In this document: one piece after another, positions 1 to 6,299 of the stretch | Layout of the letters: each line of letters begins with the position of its first letter | Numbering within the stretch: the stretch's first letter is position 1 | Source of the DNA: Treponemataceae bacterium | GTDB taxonomy: Bacteria > Spirochaetota > Spirochaetia > Treponematales > Treponemataceae | DNA: 6,299 bases | Direction: 5' to 3' | Assembly: GCA_024402455.1 (NCBI GenBank) | Contig: JAKSTS010000083.1 | Span: 1 to 6,299 of the forward strand | Notes under the pieces: generated by a model | Database searches by the model: none | Told to the model about the DNA's origin: nothing | Seen by the model: the letters and a program-made list of their open reading frames with translations, nothing else | Position numbers and translations under genes: made by a program

Positions 1-748
1 CATCAAAAGACGGTGAATCATCTTCATCTTCTTTTGTATTCTGGCTGTTTAATGAATCTGTTTTTGTATCTTTGTTGTTTTGAGTCTGATTTTCTTTATT
101 CTCTGCACCAGTTTCTGCTTCTTTTGTGTCTTTCGAAGTTTCATTTTCAGCAGTTGAAGATTCCACAGGCGCAGGCTCATTTTCATCAGAATTCTTTTTG
201 CTTTTAATTCTGTTTTTTATATTTTCAAGAGCTTCATCATTTCCAAAAAGCTTTTCGTATTTTTCAACGATACTTTCTGCTTCATCTAATTTATCAGAAG
301 CAATAAGAACTTTTGCATAATTTTTATAAATATTTCCATCTTCTGGATTATCAAGCAAAAGACTTTCATATAAAGCTGCACCTTCGGCAACATTTCCAGA
401 CATTACTGTCGTATAAGCCAAAGATTCTTTTAATGTTCTGTTTTCTGGTGCTTTTTCAAGAAGTTCTGCAAAAAGCGCTTTTGCTTCGGGAAACTCCCTA
501 CATAAAGCTTTAGAACATGCAAGCTTATATGTCATTGCATCATAGTACTTTGGAGCTTTTCTTGCTTTATCGTAATATTCAGATGCTTTTTTATAATTTT
601 TGCTTTCATAATAAGCATCTGCAATTGCAGCATATTCTGCACACTCGTTTTCTTTTCTTACGCTTCTCTCAAATGGAATTGCATGACAGATTTCAGCAAA
701 GCAAAGAGAAAAAATAATTATGGCAAATGTACAGATTTTTCTATGCAT
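1..748 (-). CDS. Secreted TPR-repeat protein with acidic low-complexity tail (3' end beyond window)
   Basis: The frame is open for 249 codons from ATG at 748 to the left edge without a stop, so the C-terminus is missing. Residues 1-23 look like a type I signal peptide: basic start (MHRK), hydrophobic core to about residue 18, and a Cys-His-Ala end before Ile24. That predicts export to the periplasm or envelope. Residues about 37-168 hold roughly four degenerate TPR helix pairs (about 37-70, 72-101, 105-136, 139-168), with the usual Ala/Tyr/Leu spacing, for example YAAIADAYYESKNYKKASEYY. From about 181 the chain becomes a disordered-looking stretch rich in Glu, Asp, Asn, Lys and Thr, still running at the edge. 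TPR arrays normally bind other proteins; the partner here is unknown. AGGA at 757-760 lies 8 bases before the ATG. The ATG overlaps the stop of the upstream UPRT gene by one base (TAATG), so co-expression is expected. Neither an enzymatic motif nor a lipobox is seen. Confidence 0.88.
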   Translation of the reverse strand, partial: MHRKICTFAIIIFSLCFAEICHAIPFERSVRKENECAEYAAIADAYYESKNYKKASEYYDKARKAPKYYDAMTYKLACSKALCREFPEAKALFAELLEKAPENRTLKESLAYTTVMSGNVAEGAALYESLLLDNPEDGNIYKNYAKVLIASDKLDEAESIVEKYEKLFGNDEALENIKNRIKSKKNSDENEPAPVESSTAENETSKDTKEAETGAENKENQTQNNKDTKTDSLNSQNTKEDEDDSPSFD

Positions 749-1818
749 TAAAGTTTTCCTAAAACAGTCTGTTCAATTTTTCTAAGCTGTGAACGATAAA
801 GACCTGCAATATTAGAACCATAATCTGCAATAAGCTGAATTATATTTCTCGGAGATTCAGCTGTGTCGCAGCCATTAAGCCTGTCGCCTGCATCGCCCAA
901 ACCAGGCAGAATATAAGCAGAATTATTCAAAACAGGATCAAGCCACAAAGTATAAACCGAACAGCTGTCCAAAGCCCTTACAACTCGAAGTGCGCCTTTT
1001 AATGCAGCAATTACATTAAAGAAACGTATAGACTTCGGTTTTACGCCGTTTTCAATAAGATATTTAACGACTGTTACAAGAGAACCACCCGTTGCATTCA
1101 TCGGATCTGCAAAAATCAAATCTTTGCCGTCAAGCTGTTCAAAGCTAAAAAATGAATTATCAAGATCAAGAACATGTTCCATATCATTTTCATGCTTTGA
1201 TTCGTCACGTTTGATTTTAAATAATGCAAAAGGCGTTACATAGCCATGAGATGAATATTCTTCAATTTCTTTTGACATAATCATTGAAGGAAGCAAAGCA
1301 CCGCGCAGCATGACGCACATTACAGAATTTTCAATTTCACTGTCTATGTTTGGAATTTTATGAACAGCATACTGCTGAACAGGAATTGTAACAGGAGTTT
1401 TTACAACCAGATGATTTTTGCTTTCTGCATGAGGACCTGTATATGCTAAATTAAAAAGCATTTCATATGCCCGCTGAGAATAATACATAAAATCATTGTG
1501 GCTTGTTCTCGAATCGCGAAGCTTTGCAATAACACGGGAAGCTTCTGCATGAGCACTTTCTTCTGTTTCAAATGAATAAACTTTTAACTCCGGCACTTCA
1601 TGACAGATTTTCTGCATCAAGTGACCAATTTCATCATAAACTTCAATAACTTTGCGTTCTTCATCTTTTAGCACAGATGAACCTGCATCTGATGATAAAA
1701 TCTTAAAAGAGTCCTGTGCTTTTGCATAAAGCATATACATTTCATCAAGATAAGACTGATCCTTTGAAGTAAGATATCCATCCAATGATTCTGCTTTGAG
1801 AATAACCTTATTTGACAT
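748..1818 (-). CDS. upp: Long uracil phosphoribosyltransferase-family protein
   Basis: This 356-residue cytoplasmic protein carries the UPRT signatures. The PRPP-binding loop DPMNATGGS is at 238-246 (DPMLATGGS in typical UPRT). The uracil-binding segment [13 protein letters not shown] is at 302-314. An MLRGALLP segment at 170-177 corresponds to the ILRAGLG segment of E. coli Upp, and the segment from about 104 resembles its N-terminal STKRF region. The expected reaction is uracil + PRPP to UMP + pyrophosphate (pyrimidine salvage). It is much longer than the roughly 208-residue bacterial enzyme: about 100 extra N-terminal residues, and about 40 after the point where E. coli Upp ends. Ala301 replaces the Gly usually found before Tyr-Ile, and Asn241 replaces the Leu of the PRPP loop. 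The start at 1818 is chosen because AGGAG sits 7 bases upstream; an in-frame ATG at 1869 lies inside the terminator hairpin and has no such site. The stop overlaps the TPR gene. The family is confident; uracil as the true substrate is less so because of the extensions. Confidence 0.88.
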   Translation of the reverse strand: MSNKVILKAESLDGYLTSKDQSYLDEMYMLYAKAQDSFKILSSDAGSSVLKDEERKVIEVYDEIGHLMQKICHEVPELKVYSFETEESAHAEASRVIAKLRDSRTSHNDFMYYSQRAYEMLFNLAYTGPHAESKNHLVVKTPVTIPVQQYAVHKIPNIDSEIENSVMCVMLRGALLPSMIMSKEIEEYSSHGYVTPFALFKIKRDESKHENDMEHVLDLDNSFFSFEQLDGKDLIFADPMNATGGSLVTVVKYLIENGVKPKSIRFFNVIAALKGALRVVRALDSCSVYTLWLDPVLNNSAYILPGLGDAGDRLNGCDTAESPRNIIQLIADYGSNIAGLYRSQLRKIEQTVLGKL

Positions 1819-1825
1819 AGACTTT

Positions 1826-1830
1826 CTCCT
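1826..1830 (-). promoter_or_regulatory. Ribosome binding site of the UPRT gene
   Basis: AGGAG on the minus strand is followed by a 7-base spacer (AAAGTCT) and ATG at 1818. This decides the start of the UPRT gene against the longer reading frame beginning at 1869. Confidence 0.85.
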
Positions 1831-1842
1831 ATTGAAAAACTC

Positions 1843-1876
1843 AAAAAAACCGCTCGCACAACATAGCAAGCGGTTT
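1843..1876 (-). terminator. Intrinsic terminator between lipoprotein and UPRT genes
   Basis: Arms at 1866-1876 and 1847-1857 pair over 11 positions with a single C:A mismatch (1855/1868), around an 8-base loop (1858-1865). On the minus strand the second arm runs directly into seven T's (1849-1843), the classic Rho-independent layout. On the plus strand only three T's follow, so it acts on minus-strand transcription. It lies 47 bases after the lipoprotein stop and ends only 24 bases before the UPRT ATG. It may therefore end the ileS-lipoprotein transcript, control entry into the UPRT gene, or both. Confidence 0.85.
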
Positions 1877-1923
1877 CATCGTAAATATTGAATTTTCAAA
1901 TGACTGCCCTAAAACTGCAATTA

Positions 1924-2913
1924 TCAGTTTTTCTTGTCAGTCATCTTCGGTTCAAATTTATTTATCAGATTTGAAAGATCAACAACAAGATTTTTAATTT
2001 CAATCTGTTTATCGCTGCCGCCAATTACAGAAACAGCATTTTCTCTATTTGGTTTGCCTTTATCTAAAGACTGAACAAGCTTATTCAAAACAAGCACATT
2101 CGGTCTTACAAATCTCTTATCAGACATCTCAAGAGTTGCATCAAGAGAATAAAGCATTCCGTTTTTCGGCTGGTCTTTAACACGAACCATTGAACCAAAA
2201 GCATAATCCAAAGGCAGCTTTACATTTGCACCAAGAAGCATTTTTACAGCAGTTTCTGTAGAAGCCAGATACCAGTCAATAGATTCACTATTCTGCGGCA
2301 TGAACATCTTTGTATAAACAGCCGATGGCCAGTCAGGCTTATAAACTTCGCCTGCACGTGTTTTTTCCTGTGCAAGCAGCATGCCAGACAGATATTCTGT
2401 ATCAGCAAAACAATAACCTGCAAGCGGAATGTCTATATAAAATTTTGCATTATTATTGTAATAATAGTTGTAAATCTTTTCTGCCTGTTCTTCCTGCACT
2501 TCTCTAAAACCATTTGAAGGTGTAAAGAGCATTGAATTATAAGATTCAGGGAAAGAACCTGTTGCAACAAACTGAAATAAAGGACTTTGACCTTCTACTG
2601 CAAGAAAATCAAGAGTACTTGCAAGATAAAAATTATCTGTCTTGTCAATAAGCTGCTTTAATGCAAAATCTGTCATTTTTGGTGCAAGCTTTTTAACCAA
2701 AGCCTGCAGCAATGTTTCGTTGCCTTCAACAGAAAAAGTCAAATACAAGTCTTTGTCAAAATCAAAAAACTCGTAAGGATGCGCAATGCGAATCTTCGGC
2801 TGTTCTGTTTCTGCTTTCGGCTGTTCAGTTTTTTTAGTCGATGAACAGCCTGTACAAATAATGCATGCAAAAGCAGCAGCACATAAAGAAGCAAAAAGTC
2901 TATTCAGTTTCAT
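1924..2913 (-). CDS. Envelope lipoprotein downstream of ileS, possibly Tp0453-like
   Basis: This is a 329-residue predicted lipoprotein. Residues 1-22 form a signal sequence (MKLNR, then a hydrophobic Ala/Leu/Ile/Cys stretch) ending in I-C-T-G before Cys23. Cys rather than Leu at -3 fits only a relaxed, spirochaetal-type lipobox. Residues 24-45 are a Lys/Thr/Glu/Pro-rich linker with a seven-residue tandem repeat (TEQPKAE then TEQPKIR, 29-42). The rest is a folded-looking mixed domain without any motif I can name; YLAST occurs twice (96-100, 215-219). ATG at 2913 lies one base after the ileS TAA, so translation probably continues from ileS by reinitiation. A GTG at 2922, with GGTGA just upstream, is an alternative start adding three residues. 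The stop is double (TGA then TAA). From memory, T. pallidum ileS (TP0452) is followed by the concealed outer-membrane lipoprotein TP0453. The position suggests a homologue, but I cannot align the sequences here. The function is otherwise unknown. Confidence 0.85.
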   Translation of the reverse strand: MKLNRLFASLCAAAFACIICTGCSSTKKTEQPKAETEQPKIRIAHPYEFFDFDKDLYLTFSVEGNETLLQALVKKLAPKMTDFALKQLIDKTDNFYLASTLDFLAVEGQSPLFQFVATGSFPESYNSMLFTPSNGFREVQEEQAEKIYNYYYNNNAKFYIDIPLAGYCFADTEYLSGMLLAQEKTRAGEVYKPDWPSAVYTKMFMPQNSESIDWYLASTETAVKMLLGANVKLPLDYAFGSMVRVKDQPKNGMLYSLDATLEMSDKRFVRPNVLVLNKLVQSLDKGKPNRENAVSVIGGSDKQIEIKNLVVDLSNLINKFEPKMTDKKN

Positions 2914-2914
2914 T

Positions 2915-5900
2915 TTATGCACGTTTCACCATCGCTTTCCAGATTTCTTCACCGGCAGCAATTTCTGTTCCGGCACATTTTTCGTCCCAGACAGTTTTTA
3001 CAGCAAGAGTTTCGTTTGCAATAAATTCAGCAAACATATCAAAAGCTTTCTTTAATGTTGCAGAACCACCGGCTGTCAATTCAATTCTGTCTGTAACTTC
3101 AAGGCCAGACTCTTTTCTAAGATTCTGAACACCACGGATAAAGTCGCGGGCATAACCTTCAAGCTGCAAGTCTTCTGTAATTTCTGTATCAAGCGCAACA
3201 GTCAAAGTGCCTTCGTTGAGAACTTTCAAATTAGCCTTTTCGATGCGTTCAATAATAATCTTATCTGTGTTCAAATCGACAGCCTTGCCTTCAACATCAA
3301 TTGAAATTACAGAACCGTCAATAATAGACTGAATTACATCAGCATCAAGAGCAGCAATCTTTACAGAAGCGGCCTTCATAAGAGGACCAAGTTCTTTTCC
3401 AAGAGTTCTAAAGTTTGCCTTTGCCTTGTATTCAACAAGCTCATATTCTTTTTCGTGGAAAACAACTTTCTTAACGTTCAATTCGTCACGGATAGAATCT
3501 TCCATTTCAAGAAGAACACGTTTTTCTTCAACATCGCGTGTTACAAGCTCAACACTCTTGAGAGGCTGGCGAATCTTTAAGTTATACTGATAGCGGAGGC
3601 TGCGACCCATTGAAACAGCTTTCTGAACTGTATCCATCTTGAATTCAAGAGCCTTATCGCGCATTGATTCGTTATAAACAGGATAATCTGCAAGATGAAC
3701 AGAAAGTGCATCTTTTTCAAGACGAAGATTCTGCCAGATGCTTTCTGTAATAAACGGAATAACCGGAGCAGCAACAAGAGCAAAAGTCTTTAACGCTGCA
3801 TACAAAGTTTCATATGCTTCGTGCTTGTCGCTGTCATTTTCGCTTTTCCAGAAACGGCGGCGGCTTCGGCGGATATACCAGTTGTTCATCTGATCGATAA
3901 ATGAAACAATCGGGTCAATTGCACGGCTCAAATCATAAGCTTCCATTGCATTTGTGGTGTCTTCAACCATTTTCTGCGTAACAGACAAAATCCAGCGGTC
4001 AAGAGGATTATCTGGAAGCGCAGCAGATTTGCCGCAGTTAAAATATTTGCCTTCGCACTGAACATTATCAATGTTTGCATAAGTAATGAAGAAACTGTAA
4101 CTGTTCCACAGAGGAATAAGGATTCCTTTAAGAATGTCACGTACGCCGTCATCGCTGTATTTAAGGTCATCTGCTTTTACAGCCGCACTGTGCATCAAGA
4201 AAAGACGCAGAGCATCTGCACCAAACTGCTTGATTACAAGCGCAGGGTCTGTATAGTTTCTAAGGCTCTTTGACATTTTTTTGCCGTCAGAAGCAAGAAC
4301 AAGACCGTTTACGACAACATTTTCAAATGCAGGTCTGTCAAAAAGAGCTGCAGCAAGAACTGTCAATGTATAAAACCAGCCGCGTGTCTGGTCAAGACCT
4401 TCTGAAATGAAATTAGCAGGGAAATGCTTTTCAAAATATTCTTTGTTTTCAAAAGGATAATGCTGCTGTGCATAAGGCATAGAACCAGACTCAAACCAGC
4501 AGTCAAGAACTTCTGGAATGCGCTTCATTGTGCCGCCGCATTTACATGGAATTGTAATTTTATCAACAAAGTGCTTATGCAGATCCTCAGGATAAACACC
4601 AGAAAGTTCTTCAAGCTCTTTTCTGCTGCCGACACAGACAGATTCACCGCAGTCCGGGCACTGCCATACAGGAATCGGGTTGCCCCAATAGCGGTTGCGG
4701 CTGATTGCCCAGTCACGTGCACCTTCAAGCCATTTGCCGAAACGACCGTTTTTCAAATGCTCCGGCTGCCATGTAATTTTCTGGTTTACGGCAACAATTT
4801 CATCCCTGATTTTTTCAACACGGACAAACCAGCTGCCGACAGCACGATAAATCAGCGGGCTTGAACAGCGCCAGCAGAAAGGATAAGCATGAAGAATCTG
4901 ATCTCTCTTAACAAGCTTTCCTTCTTTTTTAAGACGATCCATTACATCTTTATCGCATTCTTTTACAAACCGACCCTGATAATCAGGAACTTCTGCTGTA
5001 AATTTACATTCGTTGTCAACAGGACAAATCGTAGGAATGCCAGAACCTTTAAATACTGTATTATCGTCTTCACCAAAGCCAGGTGCTGTATGAACGATAC
5101 CGGTTCCGTCTTCTGTGGAAACAAAGTCTGCATTAAATACACGGAAAGCACCATTATGCGGTTCTGTGCCGTCTTTGCCGTCATTTGGATTGTACAAATT
5201 TGCAAAATACGGGAAAAGCGGTTCGTAACGTGTATCAATAAGTTCAGCACCCTTCTTCTTCCAGACAATTTCGCATGCTGCAGGATCTTTGTAATATGCG
5301 CCAAGACGGCTTTCTGCAAGAATATAATATTCTTCTCCGTCATGAACTTTTACATAATCAATATCCGGGCCCATTGTCAAACCGAGATTTGAAGGCAATG
5401 TCCATGGAGTTGTTGTCCATGCTAGAAGATATGTACAGCCGTTTGCCATATCAGGGTCTTTGGCTTTTGGACCAGCTTCTTTTACTTTGAAGCGGATTGT
5501 AATTGCAGGATCGTGAACATCTTTATAACCGCCCTGTGCAAGCTCATGGTTAGAAAGCGGTGTTGCACAGCGTGGACAAGTCGGCAGGATGTAATGACCT
5601 TCATAAATAAGGCCTTTATCCCACAAACTTTTGAAAACCCACCAGATTGATTCCATATAATCAGGATTCATTGTCTTATAGTCATGTTCAAAATCAACCC
5701 AGCGGCCAAGACGTGTAATAGTTTCCTGCCACTCTTTTGTATAGCGCAAAACGCTTGAACGGCAGGCTTCGTTAAATTTGTCTACGCCATATTTTTCAAT
5801 ATCAGTTTTTGAATTGAGGCCAAGTTCTTTTTCAATAAGGTTTTCAACAGGCAGACCATGACAGTCCCAGCCGAAACGGCGCTCAACTTTTTTGCCTTTC

Positions 5901-6121
5901 ATCGTCTGATAACGAGGAATAATGTCTTTTATAGTACTTGGCAAAAAGTGACCAAAATGAGGCAGACCAGTTGCAAATGGAGGGCCGTCATAAAATACAT
6001 ATTCAGGACAACCTTCTCTCTGCGAAATAGATTTTTTGAAAATATCATTCTCTTCCCAGAATTTAAGGATTTTTTCTTCCTGTTCAGGGAAACCAACTTT
6101 AGGATCGACTGCTTCGTACAA
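2915..6121 (-). CDS. ileS: Isoleucyl-tRNA synthetase, eukaryote-like type
   Basis: This 1068-residue class I cytoplasmic synthetase activates isoleucine with ATP and charges tRNA-Ile. In order it shows the HIGH-box form HFGH at 55-58, GWDCHGLPVE at 84-93, an editing (CP1) domain with WTTTPWTLPSN at 235-245 and HTAPGFGEDD at 344-353, GLDQTRGWFY at 575-584, and KMSKS at 615-619. The anticodon-binding region includes NNWYIRRSRRRFW at 746-758, followed by a C-terminal extension (GYARDFIRGVQNLRK from 989). Two zinc sites look complete: C182/C185 with C416/C419, and C488/C491 with C526/C528. The length, the GLPHFGH context and the C-terminal domain place it in the eukaryote-like IleRS2 group, which is generally less sensitive to mupirocin. 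The start is TTG at 6121, with GGAGG six bases upstream. The frame extends to another TTG at 6151, but that extension runs through the Shine-Dalgarno and encodes an unconserved hydrophobic stretch. No disabling change is seen. Confidence 0.97.
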   Translation of the reverse strand: MYEAVDPKVGFPEQEEKILKFWEENDIFKKSISQREGCPEYVFYDGPPFATGLPHFGHFLPSTIKDIIPRYQTMKGKKVERRFGWDCHGLPVENLIEKELGLNSKTDIEKYGVDKFNEACRSSVLRYTKEWQETITRLGRWVDFEHDYKTMNPDYMESIWWVFKSLWDKGLIYEGHYILPTCPRCATPLSNHELAQGGYKDVHDPAITIRFKVKEAGPKAKDPDMANGCTYLLAWTTTPWTLPSNLGLTMGPDIDYVKVHDGEEYYILAESRLGAYYKDPAACEIVWKKKGAELIDTRYEPLFPYFANLYNPNDGKDGTEPHNGAFRVFNADFVSTEDGTGIVHTAPGFGEDDNTVFKGSGIPTICPVDNECKFTAEVPDYQGRFVKECDKDVMDRLKKEGKLVKRDQILHAYPFCWRCSSPLIYRAVGSWFVRVEKIRDEIVAVNQKITWQPEHLKNGRFGKWLEGARDWAISRNRYWGNPIPVWQCPDCGESVCVGSRKELEELSGVYPEDLHKHFVDKITIPCKCGGTMKRIPEVLDCWFESGSMPYAQQHYPFENKEYFEKHFPANFISEGLDQTRGWFYTLTVLAAALFDRPAFENVVVNGLVLASDGKKMSKSLRNYTDPALVIKQFGADALRLFLMHSAAVKADDLKYSDDGVRDILKGILIPLWNSYSFFITYANIDNVQCEGKYFNCGKSAALPDNPLDRWILSVTQKMVEDTTNAMEAYDLSRAIDPIVSFIDQMNNWYIRRSRRRFWKSENDSDKHEAYETLYAALKTFALVAAPVIPFITESIWQNLRLEKDALSVHLADYPVYNESMRDKALEFKMDTVQKAVSMGRSLRYQYNLKIRQPLKSVELVTRDVEEKRVLLEMEDSIRDELNVKKVVFHEKEYELVEYKAKANFRTLGKELGPLMKAASVKIAALDADVIQSIIDGSVISIDVEGKAVDLNTDKIIIERIEKANLKVLNEGTLTVALDTEITEDLQLEGYARDFIRGVQNLRKESGLEVTDRIELTAGGSATLKKAFDMFAEFIANETLAVKTVWDEKCAGTEIAAGEEIWKAMVKRA

Positions 6122-6127
6122 AATATT

Positions 6128-6132
6128 CCTCC
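6128..6132 (-). promoter_or_regulatory. Consensus Shine-Dalgarno of ileS, selecting a TTG start
   Basis: GGAGG on the minus strand is followed by six bases (AATATT) and TTG at 6121, the only start codon at proper spacing. The downstream protein (YEAVDPKVGFPEQEE) matches the normal beginning of an IleRS. Confidence 0.88.
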
Positions 6133-6157
6133 AAAAAAAGCATAAAAGCAAATGCTT
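6133..6157 (-). promoter_or_regulatory. Weak hairpin plus T-run in the ileS leader
   Basis: On the minus strand AAGCAT (6157-6152) and ATGCTT (6143-6138) form a perfect six-base stem around an 8-base loop. A run of seven T's (6139-6133, overlapping the stem by one base at each of its last two positions) follows, and the GGAGG of ileS comes straight after. The stem has only two G:C pairs, so efficient termination is doubtful. It could be a weak attenuator, a translation-modulating leader structure, or chance in AT-rich DNA. Confidence 0.3.
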
Positions 6158-6162
6158 ACACT

Positions 6163-6192
6163 ATTAAATCATAGTATGACATAAACATGCAA
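6163..6192 (-). promoter_or_regulatory. Possible sigma70-type promoter for ileS
   Basis: On the minus strand TTGCAT (6192-6187, a 3/6 match to TTGACA) is separated by 18 bases from TTTAAT (6168-6163, 5/6 to TATAAT). Transcription would begin about 35 bases before the ileS start. The -35 match is poor and AT-rich DNA yields such matches by chance. An 11-base dyad TCATAGTATGA (6169-6179) lies in the spacer against the -10 and could be an operator. Confidence 0.35.
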
Positions 6193-6269
6193 TTTATTCC
6201 ATAGGGTGAAGAAAGAATATTTTTTGCATTATTCAGCTTGCGTGTTAAGAAATTACATCGTGCAATTTA
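6186..6269. repeat. Direct 11-base repeat upstream of ileS
   Basis: CATGCAATTTA at 6186-6196 and CGTGCAATTTA at 6259-6269 (plus strand) agree at 10 of 11 positions and start 73 bases apart. The copy nearer ileS overlaps the proposed -35 hexamer. It may be a paired binding site, but a chance repeat is not excluded. Confidence 0.3.
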
Positions 6270-6277
6270 GTAACTTG

Positions 6278-6299
6278 AAGTTTTGCTTTCACAAAACTT
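6278..6299. repeat. Inverted repeat at the right edge, possible terminator stem
   Basis: AAGTTTTG (6278-6285) and CAAAACTT (6292-6299) are perfect reverse complements around a six-base loop. An overlapping dyad AACTTGAAGTT lies at 6272-6282. On the minus strand no T-run follows. On the plus strand a T-run could continue past the window, so this may be the terminator of a neighbouring gene cut by the edge. The remainder of 6193-6277 shows no convincing gene. Confidence 0.4.

Noticed and set aside
13..717. Short plus-strand reading frames across the left end
   Set aside because: They are antisense to the TPR gene, whose signal peptide, repeats and overlapping start are coherent; the plus frames are low-complexity Phe/Leu/Ser-rich.
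1819..1869. A 17-residue N-terminal extension of the UPRT protein starting at 1869
   Set aside because: Its ATG lies inside the terminator hairpin with no ribosome binding site, the peptide is encoded by the hairpin and T-run, and a good AGGAG precedes the ATG at 1818.
1877..1923. Promoter for the UPRT gene in the intergenic gap
   Set aside because: TTGCAG, TTGAAA and TATTTA occur on the minus strand, but no pair has 16-18 base spacing with an acceptable partner hexamer.
4424..5392. Plus-strand reading frames of 146 and 167 codons (4424-4864, 4889-5392)
   Set aside because: They lie wholly antisense to conserved IleRS sequence, have Cys/Phe/Asn-rich composition typical of shadow frames, and show no ribosome binding site or motif.
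6122..6151. Longer ileS start at TTG 6151
   Set aside because: It reads through the GGAGG that serves TTG 6121 and adds a Phe/Leu/Trp-rich stretch not expected in IleRS.
6206..6299. Plus-strand frame from GTG at 6206 open to the right edge (31 codons)
   Set aside because: It has no Shine-Dalgarno, an unremarkable peptide, and overlaps the inverted repeat; too short to support a gene.
6122..6299. T-box riboswitch in front of ileS
   Set aside because: No T-box core sequence (AGGGTGGNACCGCG-like) and no strong terminator are present, and T-boxes are not expected in spirochaetes.

Overview
This is an AT-rich window in which four genes all read on the minus strand, packed almost end to end. In transcription order, from high to low coordinates, they are ileS (isoleucyl-tRNA synthetase), a lipoprotein gene, a long uracil phosphoribosyltransferase gene, and a secreted tetratricopeptide-repeat (TPR) protein gene that runs off the left edge. 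No tRNA, rRNA, CRISPR array, insertion sequence or phage gene is visible.

The content suggests a spirochaete, most likely Treponema. This is an inference from three points: IleRS is of the large eukaryote-like type known in spirochaetes; the lipoprotein has a relaxed lipobox of the spirochaetal kind; and, as I remember it, the ileS-lipoprotein order matches TP0452-TP0453 of Treponema pallidum. The species cannot be named from the window.

Region by region. 6299-6122 is a gene-free leader holding an inverted repeat at the window edge, a duplicated 11-base element, a possible promoter and a weak hairpin followed by seven T's (minus strand) next to the ileS Shine-Dalgarno. 6121-2915 is ileS, starting at TTG behind a consensus GGAGG. 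2913-1924 is the lipoprotein, starting one base after the ileS stop, so the two are almost certainly one transcript. 1923-1819 is a 105-base gap whose main content is a strong intrinsic terminator on the minus strand (1876-1843). 1818-748 is the UPRT-family gene. 748-1 is the 5' part of the TPR gene; its ATG shares one base with the UPRT stop codon (TAATG), so these two form a second translationally coupled pair.

The genes do not form one obvious pathway. The first pair combines translation (charging tRNA-Ile) with an envelope lipoprotein; the second combines pyrimidine salvage (uracil plus PRPP to UMP) with an exported TPR protein. The terminator either separates two transcription units or acts as an attenuator in front of the UPRT gene, because only 24 bases lie between its T-run and the UPRT start. 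I found no strongly supported novel system. The points most worth following up are the leader terminator, the unusual UPRT architecture and the possible Tp0453-like identity of the lipoprotein.
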